A stretch of 49,109 nucleotides of DNA from an uncultured Flavobacteriaceae bacterium (lineage in GTDB: Bacteria > Bacteroidota > Bacteroidia > Flavobacteriales > Flavobacteriaceae): positions 1 through 49,109 of the forward strand of contig CALDUF010000051.1 in the NCBI GenBank assembly GCA_937923515.1. Direction: 5' to 3'. The translations under genes were made by a program, and so were the position numbers. The notes under the pieces are model-generated. The model was not told the origin of the DNA, searched no databases, and was given only the letters and a program-made list of their open reading frames with translations. This document shows, one piece after another, positions 1-8,189 of the stretch; the stretch's first letter is position 1; each line of letters opens with the position of its first letter.

Positions 1-268
1 TGCAGATTGGATTAATAAACGCTTTTAGCAAAATTGCAGCGTGTTAATGCTTATGCTTTAAGTGCCTGAGCAATCACAACTGCATTCTTTTCAAAATAAT
101 ACGAAACAAAAGATTGAAAGACTTAAATCAAACAGGTTACCACATCGATAGCTCTTAATAATTGCATTTTAAAAAGATATAGCGAAGCATTTATGTTCTT
201 AAATTCAAATATTTAAAATATAAATGCCTGAAAGAAGCTCAAATACGCTTTCTTGCGGGGTAACGCCC
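1..268 (+). repeat. degenerate long intergenic repeat, copy 1
   Basis: Non-coding stretch downstream of the minus-strand obg gene; the left edge of the window cuts it. No open frame looks like a gene. The part around 172-213 (AAAGATATAGCG followed by CATTTATGTTC) matches sequence near 9545-9580 and 43586-43620, and the stretch ends with GGGGTAACGCCCAG, the same kind of end seen near 9635, 20105 and 43722. It is therefore read as an old copy of a dispersed repeat. Function unknown. Confidence 0.5.
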
Positions 269-272
269 AGAA

Positions 273-1271
273 TTAAACGTTAAGCATTTTCCAAAGTGTA
301 TCTTTAAGTTCTGTTATCCCTTTTTGCGCAACAGAGGATATAAACATGTATGGAATTGGTAGCGTTTTATCTAACTCTTGTTTTAATTCTGATTGCAACT
401 CACTATCTAACATATCGCTTTTTGAAATTGCTATTAAACGCTCTTTGTCTAGCATTTCTGGGTTGTATCGGCGCAATTCATCTAATAAAACTTCGTATTG
501 TTTTGCAATATCATCTGCATCTGCAGGAATTAAAAACAACAAAATCGAGTTGCGCTCTATATGCCTTAAAAAGTAGTGCCCTAAACCTTTGCCTTCTGCT
601 GCACCTTCTATAATCCCAGGAATATCGGCCATAACAAACGTTTGAAAATCGCGATATTCTACAATACCTAAATTAGGCTTAAGCGTAGTAAACTCATAAT
701 CTGCAATTTTAGGTTTAGCGGATGTGATGACTGAGAGCAATGTAGATTTACCCGCATTTGGAAACCCAACTAAACCAACATCTGCCAATACTTTAAGCTC
801 CATAGTAATGTAATGCTCTTGCATGGGCATACCAGGTTGCGCGTATCTTGGGGTTTGATTGGTTGATGATTTAAAATGCCAGTTACCTAAACCGCCTTTA
901 CCACCTTCTGCAACAATTTTTTCTTCACCGTGTTCTGTAATTTCAAATAGAATGGTGTTAGTTTCAGTATCTCTTACAACGGTGCCTAAGGGTACGTCTA
1001 GATAAAAATCTTCGCCATCTGCACCTGTACTTCTGCTTTTACTGCCATTATCGCCATGACCAGCACGTACGTGCTTTTTAAATTTAAGATGTAGCAGTGT
1101 CCAAAGGTTAGAGTTTCCGCGTATAATAACGTGTCCGCCACGGCCGCCATCACCACCATCGGGCCCACCTTTAGTAATATATTTTTCGCGATGTAAGTGC
1201 GCAGAACCTTGCCCTCCTTTACCAGAAGCAACATACATTTTTACGTAATCAACAAAATTCCCTTCGGTCAT
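273..1271 (-). CDS. obg: GTPase Obg/CgtA
   Basis: Ribosome-associated GTPase that acts in late 50S subunit assembly and stress signalling. From the chosen start the protein is 332 residues: a glycine-rich Obg fold (about 1-158, with the repeated Gly stretch near 35-46), then the G domain with P-loop GFPNAGKST (169-177), DIPG (216-219) and the base-recognition motif SKSD. It lacks the extra C-terminal OCT domain of Firmicutes, as is normal here. An upstream in-frame ATG at 1283 would add four residues, but that ATG falls in one arm of a hairpin repeat (1283-1299), whereas homologues I remember begin [10 protein letters not shown], so 1271 is preferred. It follows hpt-adk on the same strand after a gap of about 108 bases and may be cotranscribed with it. 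Confidence 0.96.
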   Translation of the reverse strand: MTEGNFVDYVKMYVASGKGGQGSAHLHREKYITKGGPDGGDGGRGGHVIIRGNSNLWTLLHLKFKKHVRAGHGDNGSKSRSTGADGEDFYLDVPLGTVVRDTETNTILFEITEHGEEKIVAEGGKGGLGNWHFKSSTNQTPRYAQPGMPMQEHYITMELKVLADVGLVGFPNAGKSTLLSVITSAKPKIADYEFTTLKPNLGIVEYRDFQTFVMADIPGIIEGAAEGKGLGHYFLRHIERNSILLFLIPADADDIAKQYEVLLDELRRYNPEMLDKERLIAISKSDMLDSELQSELKQELDKTLPIPYMFISSVAQKGITELKDTLWKMLNV

Positions 1272-1282
1272 TATTTCTCTCA

Positions 1283-1299
1283 TTCCCGCGTAAGCGGAA
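1283..1299. repeat. short hairpin repeat, TTCCCGC/GCGGAA type
   Basis: Imperfect inverted repeat: TTCCCGC, a four-base GTAA loop and GCGGAA, with one bulged C. Similar hairpins lie at 26399-26418 and 45608-45627. It sits directly upstream of the obg start. Such elements are common scattered repeats in bacterial genomes; a specific role cannot be seen. Confidence 0.5.
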
Positions 1300-1379
1300 A
1301 CATATTTAATTAAAATTGTATTTAAAGTAGATTACTCCTTCACTTTAACAAGGGTAGTGCAGGCGCAGAAACGACAAGA

Positions 1380-2489
1380 CTATAGTTTATCAATAACAGC
1401 ACTTAAACGCTCAGTAATATCAGCAATACTACCTACGCCATCAACACCAAAATATTTATTTTGTGCTGAGTAGTAGTCTTTTAAAATGGCTGTTTCGTTG
1501 TAGTACACTTCAATTCTATTTCTTATCACGCTTTCATCAGCGTCATCAGCTCTTCCACTAGTTTTACCTCGTTCTAACAGACGTTTTACCAAAACCTCAT
1601 CATCAACTTCTAGAGCAATCATCGCATTAATTTGAGAATCTTTATCGTCCATTAACGTATCTAAAGCTTCAGCTTGAGCATTAGTTCTAGGGAAACCATC
1701 AAAAATAAAGCCATTGGCATCAGCATTTTTTTCAACCTCGGCATTCAACATATCAATAGTAACTTGGTCTGGAACTAAAGCGCCTTTGTCTATATAAGAT
1801 TTGGCGAGCATACCTAATGCCGTTTCATTTTTAATGTTAAACCTAAAAACGTCTCCAGTAGAGATATGTACAAGGTTATATTTTTCCTTTAAAAAATTAG
1901 CTTGTGTGCCTTTACCTGCTCCTGGAGGACCAAATAATACTAAATTTGTCATGTGTTTGGTGTCTTTAATTTGATATACTTCTGGTAAATCTCTTCCTAA
2001 ATTATCATAGTCTAAACCATAGCCTACAATAAATTTATTAGCAATTTTTATACCTATATAATGTAGTTTATAATCTTTCTTGTACGCCTCTGGCTTATAA
2101 AAAAGTGTAGCGATTAGTAGTTTGCCTACATTTTCGTTTTTAAAAATTCTATGTACCTCTTCTAACGTAGACCCTGTATCAATAATATCCTCGAGAATAA
2201 CAACTGTTCTACCTGTTAAATCTTGAGTTAAACCTATTAATCGCTGTATGTCTTCACTAGATTTTACACCTTCGTATGACGCTAGTTTTATAAACGTAAC
2301 TTCACAAGGTTTTGGGTATTTCTTCACAAAATCACTAACAAACATAAAAGAGCCGTTTAAAATCCCAACAAAAACGGGAATTTCATCTCCAATATCATTT
2401 GCTATATCTTCCACCATTTTTTCTATTGCTAACGCGATAGCATCGGCAGAAATAAAGGGTTTAAAATATGAATCGTGAAGTTTTATCAC
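1380..2489 (-). CDS. hpt-adk: fused hypoxanthine phosphoribosyltransferase - adenylate kinase
   Basis: One 369-residue protein made of two purine enzymes. Residues 1 to about 175 are a type I phosphoribosyltransferase that salvages hypoxanthine or guanine with PRPP; the PRPP loop is VVILEDIIDTGST (96-108). After a short linker, residues from 180 onward are a short-type adenylate kinase (AMP + ATP to 2 ADP) with P-loop GPPGAGKGT (187-195), FDGFPR and the ERGKTSGRADD region. The junction is in frame with no stop, so this is a genuine fusion. Met180 (minus-strand ATG at 1952) could also serve as an internal start for free adenylate kinase. It neighbours purK-purE (divergent), so the context is purine metabolism. 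I recall similar fusions in other flavobacteria, so it is unusual but not unique. Confidence 0.93.
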   Translation of the reverse strand: MIKLHDSYFKPFISADAIALAIEKMVEDIANDIGDEIPVFVGILNGSFMFVSDFVKKYPKPCEVTFIKLASYEGVKSSEDIQRLIGLTQDLTGRTVVILEDIIDTGSTLEEVHRIFKNENVGKLLIATLFYKPEAYKKDYKLHYIGIKIANKFIVGYGLDYDNLGRDLPEVYQIKDTKHMTNLVLFGPPGAGKGTQANFLKEKYNLVHISTGDVFRFNIKNETALGMLAKSYIDKGALVPDQVTIDMLNAEVEKNADANGFIFDGFPRTNAQAEALDTLMDDKDSQINAMIALEVDDEVLVKRLLERGKTSGRADDADESVIRNRIEVYYNETAILKDYYSAQNKYFGVDGVGSIADITERLSAVIDKL

Positions 2490-2509
2490 TTTAATTTAGT
2501 TTAAAAAGG

Positions 2510-2517
2510 CAAAGATA
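2510..2517 (-). promoter_or_regulatory. putative -7 box for hpt-adk
   Basis: On the minus strand this reads TATCTTTG, matching the Bacteroidota -7 consensus TAnnTTTG, and lies 20 bases before the hpt-adk ATG. No good TTTG -33 element is seen at the usual distance. Confidence 0.45.
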
Positions 2518-2583
2518 ATTAAATGATTAACGTTTTACGATGTTTTGATTTACGATTTGGCTACTCAATTTGCTATTTAAGTG

Positions 2584-2591
2584 TATTTTTG
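2584..2591 (+). promoter_or_regulatory. putative -7 box for purK
   Basis: TATTTTTG matches TAnnTTTG and lies 32 bases before the purK ATG. The nearest TTTG upstream (2556-2559) is 24 bases away, a little longer than usual. It is divergent from the hpt-adk box, so both purine transcription units start in one 130-base spacer. Confidence 0.5.
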
Positions 2592-2623
2592 TACATCTTT
2601 AATTTATATTTTAAATTTTAATA

Positions 2624-3778
2624 ATGAATTATTTTTCTTCTGATTTTAAACTAGGCATCCTTGGTGGCGGACAATTAGGTAAAATGTTGTTGTATAATAC
2701 TAGAAAATTTGACATTTATACCTGCGTGCTGGACGCCAGTGAAGCAGCACCTTGCAAAATTGCCTGTGATGCGTTTCACTTAGGAGATTTGATGGATTAT
2801 GATGCCGTTTATAACTTTGGAAGGCAAGTTGATGTGTTAACTATTGAAATAGAGAATGTAAATGTAGATGCTTTAGAAACGCTTGAAAAAGAAGGCGTAA
2901 AAGTGTATCCTGCTTCGGATACGTTACGCACCATTCAAAATAAAGCAACTCAAAAATTATTTTATGTAGATAATGGGTTGCCCACTGCACCATTTACAAG
3001 GTTTGCTTATCTATCTGAAATTGAAGATGCTATTGCAAATGGTGGCTTAGAATTACCATTTGTTTGGAAAGCAGCACAATTTGGGTATGATGGCAACGGT
3101 GTTAAAGTTGTTCGTAAAGTATCAGATTTAGAAAACTTACCCAAAGGCGAATGTATTGCCGAAGCATTAGTGCCTTTTAAAAATGAATTGGCAGTAATTG
3201 TAGCACGAAACGCCTCTGGAGCAATTAAAACATTTCCTGTTGTAGAAATGGAATTTCACCCAGAAGCAAACCAGGTAGAGTATGTTATTTGTCCTGCAAG
3301 AATTTCTGATGAAGTAGCTAATAAAGCTAGAGCAGTTGCGCTTAATGTTTCAAAAGCTTTTAATCATGTTGGATTATTAGCGGTTGAAATGTTTCAAACT
3401 AAAGAGGATAACATATTAATTAATGAAGTAGCGCCAAGACCTCACAACTCTGGGCATCAAACTATTGAGGCGAGTTATACCTCACAATTTGAACAACATT
3501 TGCGCGCCATTTTAGATTTGCCTTTAGGCAGAACGGATAGTAAAGTTGGTGGTGTAATGGTTAATTTAGTTGGAGCCGAAGGGCACACAGGTAATGTGGT
3601 TTATAAAAACATAGAAAATATTATGACTATGGATGGGGTAACACCACACATTTATGGTAAAAAACAAACCCGACCTTTTCGTAAAATGGGACATGTTACC
3701 ATTGTAAATGAAGATTTAAATGAAGCACGTCGTATTGCCGAAGATGTTAAGAAATCGATTAAAGTAATAAGTGATTAA
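2624..3778 (+). CDS. purK: 5-(carboxyamino)imidazole ribonucleotide synthase PurK
   Basis: ATP-grasp enzyme of de novo purine synthesis: carboxylates AIR with bicarbonate and ATP to N5-CAIR. The 384 residues begin with the pre-ATP-grasp nucleotide fold (GILGGGQLGKM at 11-21), followed by the ATP-grasp domain; INEVAPRPHNSGH is the characteristic metal/ATP-binding stretch and a small C-terminal domain follows. Length is normal. purE lies 73 bases downstream on the same strand and catalyses the next step, so the two very likely form an operon. Confidence 0.96.
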   Translation: MNYFSSDFKLGILGGGQLGKMLLYNTRKFDIYTCVLDASEAAPCKIACDAFHLGDLMDYDAVYNFGRQVDVLTIEIENVNVDALETLEKEGVKVYPASDTLRTIQNKATQKLFYVDNGLPTAPFTRFAYLSEIEDAIANGGLELPFVWKAAQFGYDGNGVKVVRKVSDLENLPKGECIAEALVPFKNELAVIVARNASGAIKTFPVVEMEFHPEANQVEYVICPARISDEVANKARAVALNVSKAFNHVGLLAVEMFQTKEDNILINEVAPRPHNSGHQTIEASYTSQFEQHLRAILDLPLGRTDSKVGGVMVNLVGAEGHTGNVVYKNIENIMTMDGVTPHIYGKKQTRPFRKMGHVTIVNEDLNEARRIAEDVKKSIKVISD

Positions 3779-3851
3779 ATCACACTAAACTAAAAAATCA
3801 AATTCCATTAACTGGGTAATTCGCTTTTATTGGATTTTTAAAATAGAATAT

Positions 3852-4334
3852 ATGAGTAAAGTAGGTGTAATTATGGGTAGTAAAAGTGATCTTCCTGTAA
3901 TGCAAGATGCCATAGACATCTTAAAAGATTTTAATATTGAAGTTGAAGTTGATATTGTATCAGCACATCGTACACCAGAAAAATTATTTGATTATGGTAA
4001 AAACGCACACACAAGAGGATTTGCTGTAGTTATTGCTGGTGCTGGTGGAGCTGCACACTTGCCTGGGATGATAGCGTCTTTATCGCCACTTCCTGTTATT
4101 GGTGTGCCTGTAAAAAGTAGCAATTCTATTGACGGTTGGGATTCTGTACTTTCCATTTTACAAATGCCAGGAGGTGTGCCAGTAGCTACCGTAGCTCTAA
4201 ATGGTGCTAAAAACGCTGGTATATTGGCAGCACAAATTATCGGTGCTCAAAATACTACTGTTTTAGACAAAGTAATAGCTTACAAAGAAACGCTTAAAGC
4301 AAAAGTAAACGCGTCTGCTGAAGATTTAAAATAG
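3852..4334 (+). CDS. purE: N5-CAIR mutase PurE
   Basis: Class I PurE, which rearranges N5-CAIR to CAIR in purine synthesis. The 160 residues contain the family signature MGSKSDLPVM near the N-terminus, the SAHRTP catalytic His motif (about 38-43) and the AGAGGAAHLPGM loop. Pairs with purK immediately upstream. A GC-richer hairpin begins two bases past the stop codon, consistent with the end of the purKE operon. Confidence 0.96.
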   Translation: MSKVGVIMGSKSDLPVMQDAIDILKDFNIEVEVDIVSAHRTPEKLFDYGKNAHTRGFAVVIAGAGGAAHLPGMIASLSPLPVIGVPVKSSNSIDGWDSVLSILQMPGGVPVATVALNGAKNAGILAAQIIGAQNTTVLDKVIAYKETLKAKVNASAEDLK

Positions 4335-4335
4335 A

Positions 4336-4362
4336 GAAACCCCGACAAAAAGCCGAGGTTTC
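4336..4362 (+). terminator. probable purKE terminator hairpin
   Basis: GAAACCCCG and CGAGGTTTC arms close a stem with mismatches right after the purE stop. The U-tract is weak (ATTAGCTATT follows), so this is a modest terminator or an mRNA-end stabiliser. Confidence 0.45.
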
Positions 4363-4433
4363 ATTAGCTATTAACAATAATTCTTGCGAGTTATAAGATA
4401 ACTCTCTGAAAAATCAGTGCGAAAATATGAAAT

Positions 4434-4451
4434 AATAATTTGTAAATTATT
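4434..4451. repeat. AT-rich inverted repeat upstream of the M3 peptidase
   Basis: AATAATTT-GT-AAATTATT, eight-base arms with a two-base centre, 45 bases before the peptidase start. It could be an operator or chance in AT-rich DNA. Confidence 0.25.
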
Positions 4452-4496
4452 ATGCACGCATAACAACTATTGATTTTTTAACTTTTTTTTACAAAT

Positions 4497-6533
4497 ATGA
4501 TAGAATATTCATCGACAAACGGTTTTAAAACCAAATATAATACAGCCCCTTTTTCAAAAATTAAAGATGCACATTATTTGCCCGCATTTACTACTGCTAT
4601 AGCTGAAGCCAAGGCAGAAATTGATGCTATTACAAATAGTACAAATGCACCTACTTTTGAGAATACAATTGAAGCTTTAGAATTTTCAGGAGAAAAATTA
4701 GATAGAATTTCAAGTATCTTTTTTAATTTAAATTCTGCTGAAACGAATGAAACTATTCAAAGTATCGCTCAAGAAGTTTCGCCTTTACTTTCAGAATTTA
4801 GTAATGACATTACGTTGAATAAGGATTTATTTGAACGTGTTAAGGCGGTATATGACGCCAAAGCGACCTTAAATTTAACTATTGAACAACACACGTTGCT
4901 TGATAAAAAATACAAAGGTTTTTCTAGAAATGGTGCTAATCTTCCTGAAGATAAAAAAGAAAAACTGCGAGTAATAGATAAGCAATTGAGCCAATTAAAA
5001 TTAAAGTTTGGTGAAAATGTTTTAGCAGAAACCAATGCGTTTGAAATGCTAATTACCAATGAAGCAGACTTATCTGGTTTGCCAGATGGTGCAAAAGAAG
5101 CAGCAAAGCAATTGGCAGAAAGCAAACAAAAAGAGGGTTGGTTATTTACGTTAGATTACCCGAGTTATATTCCCTTTGTAACCTATGCCGATAATCGCGA
5201 ATTGCGTAAAAAAATCAGTATTGCAGCTGGTGCAAAAGGGTTTAAAGGTGATGATTTAGACAATCAAAATATTGTTTTAGATATTGTAAAATTAAGGCAT
5301 AATCGCGCTAATCTTTTAGGATATAAAACCCATGCGCATTTTGTTCTAGAAGAACGTATGGCTCAAACGCCAGAGACTGTTCTTGAGTTTTCAAACGACT
5401 TGTTAGAAAAAGCTAAACCCGCAGCAGAACGAGAATTTAAAACGCTAGAAAATTTTGCAAAAGATTTAGATGGTATTGAACAACTCCAAAAATGGGACGG
5501 TGCCTATTATTCTGAAAAATTAAAACAAAAACTATTCAGTTTAGATGATGAAATCCTGAAACCGTATTTTAAATTAGAAAGCGTAATTGATGGTTCGTTT
5601 AAAATAGCAGAAAAATTATTTGATTTACATTTTGAAGAAATTGATACTATTGATAAATACCATGACGATGTACTAACTTACAAAGTAACCGATTCTAAAG
5701 GTAATTTTATAGCTATTTTTTATGCTGATTATTTTCCAAGAGCAGGAAAACGCAACGGCGCGTGGATGACTGTATACAAACCACAATACATTAAAAATGG
5801 CGAAAATAGCAGACCACATATTTCCATTGTTTGCAATTTTACAAAACCCACTAAAACCAAGCCTTCGCTATTAACATTTAATGAAGTTACTACCTTATTT
5901 CACGAATTTGGGCATGCGCTACATGGTATGCTGGCTAATACCACCTACCCTAGTTTATCTGGCACCAGTGTATTTTGGGATTTTGTAGAATTACCAAGTC
6001 AGGTTATGGAAAACTGGTGTTACGAAAAAGAAGCATTAGAGTTGTTTGCTACACATTATGAAACAGGAGAAGTCATCCCGATGGATTTAGTTGAAAAAAT
6101 TAAGGCATCTGCCACGTTTCATGAAGGGATGCAAACTTTACGACAATTAAGTTTTGGACTATTAGATATGAGTTGGCATGGTACAAACCCAAGTGCTGTA
6201 ACCAATGTAAAAGCATACGAATCTAAAGCCTTTGAAAACACAAAATTATACCCAGATGTTGCTGAAAATTGTATGAGTACAGCATTTTCACATATTTTTC
6301 AAGGCGGGTATTCCTCTGGCTATTACAGCTATAAATGGGCAGAAGTTTTAGATGCCGATGCTTTTGAATTTTTTAAAGAAAAAGGTATTTTTAATAAAAC
6401 TGTTGCCAATAAATTTAAAGACAATGTATTAAGCCAAGGCGGTACAGAAAACCCAATGACGCTTTACAAACGCTTTAGAGGACAAGCACCCAAACCAGAA
6501 GCTTTATTAAAACGTGCTGGTTTGTTGAAATAG
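4497..6533 (+). CDS. M3 family oligopeptidase (Dcp/oligopeptidase A-like)
   Basis: Zinc metallopeptidase that degrades short peptides, probably in the cytoplasm because no signal peptide is visible. The 678-residue length is typical of the thimet oligopeptidase / oligopeptidase A / Dcp group. The zinc site is HEFGHALH at 469-476 (H469, E470, H473) with the third ligand E498 in FVELPSQ. The C-terminal half shows the conserved YSSGYYSYKWAEV stretch that shapes the substrate cleft. It stands alone, with no same-strand gene close by. Exact choice between Dcp and oligopeptidase A cannot be made from sequence alone. Confidence 0.93.
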   Translation: MIEYSSTNGFKTKYNTAPFSKIKDAHYLPAFTTAIAEAKAEIDAITNSTNAPTFENTIEALEFSGEKLDRISSIFFNLNSAETNETIQSIAQEVSPLLSEFSNDITLNKDLFERVKAVYDAKATLNLTIEQHTLLDKKYKGFSRNGANLPEDKKEKLRVIDKQLSQLKLKFGENVLAETNAFEMLITNEADLSGLPDGAKEAAKQLAESKQKEGWLFTLDYPSYIPFVTYADNRELRKKISIAAGAKGFKGDDLDNQNIVLDIVKLRHNRANLLGYKTHAHFVLEERMAQTPETVLEFSNDLLEKAKPAAEREFKTLENFAKDLDGIEQLQKWDGAYYSEKLKQKLFSLDDEILKPYFKLESVIDGSFKIAEKLFDLHFEEIDTIDKYHDDVLTYKVTDSKGNFIAIFYADYFPRAGKRNGAWMTVYKPQYIKNGENSRPHISIVCNFTKPTKTKPSLLTFNEVTTLFHEFGHALHGMLANTTYPSLSGTSVFWDFVELPSQVMENWCYEKEALELFATHYETGEVIPMDLVEKIKASATFHEGMQTLRQLSFGLLDMSWHGTNPSAVTNVKAYESKAFENTKLYPDVAENCMSTAFSHIFQGGYSSGYYSYKWAEVLDADAFEFFKEKGIFNKTVANKFKDNVLSQGGTENPMTLYKRFRGQAPKPEALLKRAGLLK

Positions 6534-6645
6534 AATCTTTAAATTGAGATTCTTTGTTCTTAACTCCTTCTGAAAGACATAATACTTGTTTTTTTATTCA
6601 GTACGTAACAAACTGTTTAAAAAATCTACTTTAAAATATTTACTT

Positions 6646-6674
6646 ACCTCACAGGTTTTAAAAACCTGTGAGGT
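6646..6674. repeat. perfect 14-bp-arm hairpin (ACCTCACAGGTTTT type)
   Basis: A 29-base inverted repeat with arms ACCTCACAGGTTTT and AAAACCTGTGAGGT around one central A. It lies 112 bases after the M3 peptidase stop and 29 bases before the regulator's operator. I recall this hairpin as a dispersed repeat in Bacteroidota genomes. It could also stop transcription in either direction. Confidence 0.7.
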
Positions 6675-6702
6675 CTTACAAGAAAATTACAAGTAAGCAA
6701 AA

Positions 6703-6730
6703 TAAACTTTCAATAATTATTGAAAGTTTA
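6703..6730. promoter_or_regulatory. operator-like perfect palindrome in the regulator promoter
   Basis: A 28-base perfect palindrome with core half-sites ACTTTCA-N8-TGAAAGT. It overlaps the presumed -33 TTG of the promoter (6720-6749) for the GbsR/MarR-type gene. The same half-sites with the same eight-base spacing recur at 7277-7300 in front of the first membrane gene. This suggests autorepression by the regulator. Confidence 0.65.
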
Positions 6731-6749
6731 GAAATTATTTATATATTTG
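6720..6749 (+). promoter_or_regulatory. putative promoter of the GbsR/MarR-type gene
   Basis: TTG (6720-6722), 19 bases, then TATATTTG (6742-6749), a good fit to the Bacteroidota TTG/TAnnTTTG promoter. The -7 box ends only four bases before the ATG, implying a leaderless or nearly leaderless message. The -33 element is within the palindrome 6703-6730. Confidence 0.55.
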
Positions 6750-6753
6750 TGCT

Positions 6754-7257
6754 ATGGAATATCAAGAAGCAAAAGAAAAATTTGTAAGTACTTGGGGAAG
6801 TTTAGGTACGTTATGGGGCATCAATAAAGCGATGGCGCAGATACAGGCGTTACTTTTTATTTCAACAAAACCATTATCTATGGAAGATATTATGGAAGAA
6901 TTAAAGATATCTAGAGGTAATACCAGTATGAATTTACGACAGTTAATGGATTGGGGTATTGTAACCAAAGAAATAGTTCGCGGTGAACGCAAAGAGTTTT
7001 TTACTACTGAAAAAGATGTACAAGAACTGGCAAGAATAGTAGCCAAAGAGCGTAGTCGAAGAGAAATAAAACCTGTTATAAAAGTTCTGGAAGAGGTAAG
7101 CACTATTAAAGATGACGGCACAGAAAAAACGAAAGAATTGATAAAACAAACCAGAGCATTAAAACACCTAACTGACGATTTAGATACTTTAATGAATAAA
7201 CTTGTAAACCAAAAACAAAACTGGTTAACAAAGTCTGTTTTTAAATTAATGAAATAG
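6754..7257 (+). CDS. GbsR/MarR family transcriptional regulator
   Basis: A 167-residue winged-helix DNA-binding protein of the GbsR type, which resembles MarR. Residues about 30-95 hold the fold: the N-terminal helix with WGINKAMAQIQALLF, the recognition helix region ISRGNTSMNLRQLMDWGIV, and the wing GERKEFFT. The C-terminal third is helical and charged, probably for dimerisation. Family members often control osmolyte or membrane-stress genes. Here it is the first gene of a cassette with small membrane proteins, and it has a perfect palindrome over its own promoter plus a related site after its stop codon, so it very probably regulates itself and the downstream genes. The inducing signal is unknown. 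Confidence 0.88.
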   Translation: MEYQEAKEKFVSTWGSLGTLWGINKAMAQIQALLFISTKPLSMEDIMEELKISRGNTSMNLRQLMDWGIVTKEIVRGERKEFFTTEKDVQELARIVAKERSRREIKPVIKVLEEVSTIKDDGTEKTKELIKQTRALKHLTDDLDTLMNKLVNQKQNWLTKSVFKLMK

Positions 7258-7276
7258 AAAATATTTTTTTAAACAC

Positions 7277-7300
7277 AACTTTCAATATTTTCTGAAAGTT
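7277..7300. promoter_or_regulatory. second operator-like site, before the membrane genes
   Basis: AACTTTCA-N8-TGAAAGTT, an imperfect palindrome with the same half-sites and spacing as 6703-6730. It lies 14 bases upstream of the first membrane gene. No clear TAnnTTTG box is visible next to it, so it may be an internal operator. Confidence 0.55.
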
Positions 7301-7313
7301 TAAAATACACAAA

Positions 7314-7667
7314 ATGAGCTATAACATCTTATCATATGTCATATATATTCCTATAATTTCCTTCATAATGATTCATGTTGGTTGGTTATTTTATAAAAAT
7401 GGAGAAATATTTCTTCTTAATTTATTTCAATACGATAAACTGCTTGTAAAAAGTATCAATAATATTCTATTAATAGGTTATTATTTATTAAATCTTGGAT
7501 ACGCCATTATAAGTATAGCCTATTGGGAAAAAATCAACTCAATTTCTGAAATGTTGAACGCTCTAAGCCATCATTTAGGAATTATAATCATGGGACTGGC
7601 AGTAATGCATTACAACAATGTCCTCTGTCTTACTTACTATGTCAAATCAAAATTATTAAATCAATAA
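7314..7667 (+). CDS. small membrane protein, paralogue A
   Basis: Unrecognised 117-residue protein with about three to four hydrophobic membrane segments (near 6-26, 50-70 and 85-105). It is a clear paralogue of the next gene: both share the order YxIYxPI, F-KNG-xF, an acidic or basic loop, then IGYYLLNLGYA / IGFYLINIGWA. The function is unknown; lack of charged residues in the membrane parts argues against an ion transporter. It is preceded by an operator-like site and followed after three bases by its paralogue, so it is surely cotranscribed with it. Confidence 0.75.
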   Translation: MSYNILSYVIYIPIISFIMIHVGWLFYKNGEIFLLNLFQYDKLLVKSINNILLIGYYLLNLGYAIISIAYWEKINSISEMLNALSHHLGIIIMGLAVMHYNNVLCLTYYVKSKLLNQ

Positions 7668-7670
7668 ATC

Positions 7671-8069
7671 ATGGAAAATTCAAAAATTATTATCGGCTAT
7701 TTAATTTATTTACCAATTGTGATTGTGCTAACAATTTACGTATCGAAGATGCTTTTTAAAAATGGAAAGTTATTTATGATAGACATTTTTAAAGGGAAAG
7801 AAGATATTGCGACAGCAACCAACAAACTATTTGAGATAGGATTTTATCTTATAAATATAGGTTGGGCTATGCTAATCTTAAAAATTTCTTACTACAGTAG
7901 TAATGGAATGAACTACCAAACACTTATTGAAATATTAAGTAAAAAAATTGGTGGATTCTCAATCTATCTGGGAGTAATGCTATTTATAAATCTATACTTA
8001 TTCTTTAGAGGAAGACGAATTTCTAGACAACAAAGCAGTAATAACGAAAATCAAATACAAAACCATTAA
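7671..8069 (+). CDS. small membrane protein, paralogue B
   Basis: Unrecognised 132-residue protein, homologous along its length to the preceding gene, with about four membrane segments and a polar C-terminal tail (RRISRQQSSNNENQIQ) that paralogue A lacks. It starts three bases after the stop of paralogue A; the next small frame begins three bases after its own stop. The tandem pair looks like a gene duplication. No catalytic motif is seen, and I infer only a role in the envelope under control of the upstream GbsR-type regulator. Confidence 0.75.
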   Translation: MENSKIIIGYLIYLPIVIVLTIYVSKMLFKNGKLFMIDIFKGKEDIATATNKLFEIGFYLINIGWAMLILKISYYSSNGMNYQTLIEILSKKIGGFSIYLGVMLFINLYLFFRGRRISRQQSSNNENQIQNH

Positions 8070-8072
8070 TTC

Positions 8073-8186
8073 ATGAAGGCTCTGCATTACATAAACTCTT
8101 TATTTTATGGACTTACAATAATACCATATTTAACTATACACTATTTTGCATATGGCGTGTATGCTCAATTTTTACTTGGAATATAA
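8073..8186 (+). CDS. 5' part of a membrane gene cut by an in-frame stop
   Basis: A 37-codon frame (begins MKALHYINSLFYG, ends AQFLLGI) followed by TAA at 8184-8186. The downstream frame at 8190 is in the same register, only CAA away. Read through, the two parts make one protein of about 115 residues with four membrane segments, and the junction LGI-stop-QMVIALILLLY looks like continuous membrane sequence. From memory, flavobacterial cassettes of this kind carry an intact gene here with a YAQ-xLG-xxQ pattern. Probably a nonsense mutation in a once single gene; a real tiny protein cannot be excluded. Confidence 0.45.
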   Translation: MKALHYINSLFYGLTIIPYLTIHYFAYGVYAQFLLGI

Positions 8187-8189
8187 CAA

